27,508 bases of DNA from an uncultured bacterium (lineage in GTDB: Bacteria > Patescibacteriota > Patescibacteriia > 2-12-FULL-60-25). This document shows positions 27,182 through 27,508 of the stretch, piece by piece. The stretch is taken from the NCBI GenBank assembly GCA_937949995.1, contig CALFEO010000004.1:1-27508 (forward strand), given 5' to 3'. The notes beneath the pieces are model-generated. The model was not told where the DNA came from and made no database searches. It saw nothing but the letters and a program-made list of their open reading frames with translations. How positions within the stretch are numbered: position 1 is the first letter of the stretch; every line of letters begins with the position of its first letter. Both the position numbers and the translations under genes were made by a program.

Positions 27182-27508
27182 GTCATTTCGAATCGGATGT
27201 GAGAAATCTCCACTAATATCACCAACCAGGGTTCGTCATTTCTGCTCCTCAGGCGCATCGGACGTGAGAAATCTCCACCGTTATCACCGACCAAGTAACA
27301 TTTTGTCATTTCGAATCGGACGTGAGAAATCTCCAACTTATCAACTTCTCATGCTTCGTCATTTCGAACGCATGTGAGAAATCTCCACCGTTATCACCGA
27401 CCAAGTAACATTTTGTCATTTCGAACGCATGTGAGAAATCTCCACTGTTATTACCAACCAAATAACAATTTGTCATTTCGAACGAAGGTGAGAAATCTCC
27501 ACTGTTAT
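27182..27508 (+). repeat. Array of six GTCATTTCGAA...GTGAGAAATCTCC repeats
   Basis: Units start near 27182, 27235, 27305, 27358, 27415 and 27472, 53-70 bases apart. Two of the 'spacers' are the same phrase (CGTTATCACCGACCAAGTAAC). One unit (27235) has the longer core with GCTCCTCAGGCGCATC. They match the pair at 1-125. No gene is present. It is preceded by low-complexity CCAGCTGCCAGCC words at about 27137-27167. Confidence 0.85.

Noticed and set aside
27182..27508. CRISPR-like array
   Set aside because: Units are degenerate, spaced unevenly (53-70 bp), and two 'spacers' are the same phrase. Copies also exist inverted at 1-125, and no cas gene is present.
1..27508. UGA recoding as in Gracilibacteria/Absconditabacteria
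   Set aside because: Well-supported genes (for example at 1726, 4848 and 7466) end at TGA, followed by terminators or spacers, and no conserved domain needs TGA to be read through.

Overview
The window looks like a piece of a Candidatus Patescibacteria (CPR) genome, probably from the Parcubacteria branch. This is inferred from gene style, not from a marker tree. The signs are a tandem set of TrbC/VirB2-like 'pilin' genes, many small lipoproteins and hypothetical proteins, compact intergenic regions, frequent short palindromic repeats, and promoters that place the transcription start on or next to the start codon. TGA, TAA and TAG all behave as stops, so the recoded Gracilibacteria/Absconditabacteria lineages are unlikely. 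Both ends of the window lie in the same degenerate repeat family, so it may be a contig broken at repeats.

Layout. 1-351: repeats and a promoter. 352-1647: three VirB2/TrbC-like proteins and a terminator. 1726-3633: a polytopic membrane protein whose loops are full of in-frame palindromic repeats. 3752-9800: an apparent accessory island on the + strand, with three strong similar promoters, a helical cytoplasmic-type protein, a 726-residue polytopic membrane protein, and three lipoproteins. 9800-10330: a gene-free stretch with several strong hairpins. 10331-13873 (minus): a secreted, membrane-anchored protein, a 67-residue protein, and a NAGPA-type lipoprotein, with a repeat-rich spacer between the last two. 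13958-15780: tRNA-Ser(CGA), a Ca2+/Na+ antiporter, a small hypothetical gene and tRNA-Val(GAC). 15914-16270: one or two small ORFs. 16439-21179: cell-surface genes, namely a thioredoxin-like lipoprotein, an O-antigen ligase/polymerase family protein, a SanA/YdcF protein, a lipoprotein and a Wzx-like flippase. 21221-22641: small genes of unknown function. 22872-25169: a secreted protein with three Ig-like domains fused to SpoIID. 25205-27082 (minus): a PH-domain membrane protein, a small membrane protein, and ruvB.

Together the genes are mostly cell envelope: surface polymer polymerisation and flipping, peptidoglycan-directed SpoIID, lipoproteins and pilin-like proteins. The most striking feature is that at least four unrelated palindromic repeat families have entered protein-coding genes in frame, in loops between membrane helices of two predicted glycopolymer enzymes. 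The same families also sit in intergenic regions, in a 5' leader and apparently in a promoter. This resembles the Rickettsia palindromic elements. The best candidate for an undescribed functional system is the 3.75-9.8 kb membrane protein/lipoprotein island.
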